DNA of 5,241 bases from DTKY01 sp037440765. GTDB lineage: Bacteria > Acidobacteriota > Terriglobia > Bryobacterales > Bryobacteraceae. Numbering within the stretch: the first letter of the stretch is position 1; every line of letters begins with the position of its first letter. The notes under the pieces were generated by a model. The model was not told the DNA's origin, did no database searches, and saw nothing but the letters and a program-made list of their open reading frames with translations. The DNA is taken from contig JBBITL010000157.1 in assembly GCA_037440765.1 (NCBI GenBank), positions 1 through 5,241 of the forward strand, given 5' to 3'. Below, in pieces: positions 4,448 to 5,241 of the stretch. The translations under genes and the position numbers were made by a program.

Positions 4448-5241
4448 TATTCGGAATTCACTCGATGCTGTTCGGCGAGACGTTCGTTGAGAAGGATCTG
4501 CCGATCCTGGACAAGTGCAAGGCCATCAACCTCAACGCCGTCGTGCTGCAGGTGCGACGCTGACAACTTCCCGGCAGCCAGGGTAAGGGCCGCCGCGGCG
4601 GACCTCGGGCTGACTATCAATACGGGCTACGGCATGCCGTTGGAGTACAACGTCATCTCGCCCGACCCGGCGGTGCGCAAGCGAGGACGCGAGTTCGCAA
4701 AGAGGCTCGTCGATTTGAGCAACGAGGCAGGAGCGCAGGTCTTCGGCGGAGCGATCTACTGCGGTTGGGGATACCTGAGCGGCAAGGCGCGGACCGCCGA
4801 TGAATGGAAATGGGGTGTTGAGGCCTGCCGCGAGACCGCTCAATACGCGCTCGACACCACCGGCCTGATCATCGGGATCGAGCCTCTGAACCGTTTCGAG
4901 TCACACTTCATCAACACTGCGGCCGACGCTGTGAGGTTCATCAAAGATGTCGGGCTGCCGAACGTCAAAGTGCACCTCGACACCTTCCATATGGTTCGGG
5001 AAGAGAACGATTTCACGCAGGCGGTGTCTGACGCCAAGGGATGCTTGGGCTACGTGCACGCCTGCGAGAACCAGCGCGGGATACCCGGCAGCGGACTGGT
5101 GCCGTGGGTGGCTTTCTTCAGGGCGCTCCACGCAACCGGCTACGACGGTTGCGTGACGATTGAGTCTTTCGACCCGGACATCGAGGGCGTGGCCAAACTC
5201 TGCTGCATCCGGCGCAAGCTGGCGGATTCGCCCGAGCAACT
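4444..5241 (+). CDS. Sugar isomerase/epimerase (D-tagatose 3-epimerase-like TIM barrel), frameshifted and cut by the right edge
   Basis: The conceptual protein, after correcting one frame change near 4551, runs about 265 residues and continues past the window. It belongs to the xylose-isomerase-like TIM-barrel family (AP endonuclease 2 fold) and is closest in motif to D-tagatose/D-psicose 3-epimerases, which interconvert ketoses using a divalent metal. The expected metal ligands are all present: Glu of IEPLNRFE (codon at 4880), Asp of HLDTFHM (4979), His of YVHACEN (5057) and Glu of TIESFD (5162). The NRFE glutamate, the TFHM histidine and an arginine in ENQRG also match the family's substrate-binding positions. 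The N-terminus (VIFGIHSMLFGETF) in frame 1 ends at a TGA at 4561-4563, whereas everything from 4553 on is in frame 2. A single extra base in the GG at 4551-4552 explains this. Either an assembly or sequencing error or a recent inactivating mutation is possible. The substrate cannot be fixed and could also be another ketose or inositol derivative. Confidence 0.85.
4550..4563 (+). other. Frameshift site in the sugar epimerase gene
   Basis: Frame 1 reads LQVRR then TGA; frame 2 reads CDADNFPAARV with no break. Removing one G at 4551-4552 joins LQ directly to CDADNF and restores a continuous family-like protein. There is no long homopolymer, slippery heptamer or obvious downstream structure that would point to programmed frameshifting. 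Confidence 0.8.

Noticed and set aside
4550..4563. Programmed +1 frameshift in the sugar epimerase
   Set aside because: There is no slippery sequence with a rare codon or in-frame stop at the shift point, and this enzyme family is not known to use recoding. An indel or sequencing error is simpler.

Overview
The window is GC-rich, densely coded bacterial chromosome: seven protein genes, one of them cut by the left edge and one frameshifted and cut by the right edge. There is no mobile element, tRNA, rRNA or CRISPR array. The FxLYD/DUF2393-like membrane-anchored protein, the LytTR response regulator, the YjbQ-family protein and the tagatose-epimerase-like TIM barrel together resemble gene sets I associate with Acidobacteriota. 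That is a judgement from family resemblance, not a measured assignment; another high-GC phylum such as Armatimonadota is possible.

Left part, minus strand (1-2107): a myo-inositol-1-phosphate synthase gene (ino1, TTG start with a good ribosome binding site) is followed 29 nt later by an NAD-dependent epimerase/dehydratase gene that runs off the left edge. The two probably form an operon. Ino1 would make inositol phosphate from glucose 6-phosphate, and the epimerase probably acts on a sugar or cyclitol derivative, but its substrate cannot be read from the sequence.

Middle (2108-3745): a LytTR-type response regulator diverges from ino1 across only 69 nt, which hold opposed, overlapping -10 elements and an imperfect 17-bp dyad. 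The regulator converges on, and overlaps by 11 nt, a small unrecognised minus-strand protein with a CxxC...CxxC zinc ribbon. Just upstream of that gene lies a YjbQ/UPF0047 gene on the same strand.

Right part, plus strand (3746-5241): a single-pass membrane protein with an FxLYD/DUF2393-like extracytoplasmic domain diverges from the YjbQ gene across only 21 nt. After about 210 nt, which contain a possible 33-codon ORF, comes a sugar isomerase/epimerase of the D-tagatose 3-epimerase type. It has all expected metal ligands but carries a +1 frameshift near codon 37.

The most notable non-coding pattern is that three genes (LytTR, YjbQ family, FxLYD/DUF2393-like) have a plausible -10 hexamer ending exactly 10 nt before the first base of the start codon and no usable Shine-Dalgarno. 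This suggests leaderless transcripts, while ino1 and the sugar epimerase have conventional ribosome binding sites. I see no clearly new multi-gene system in the window.
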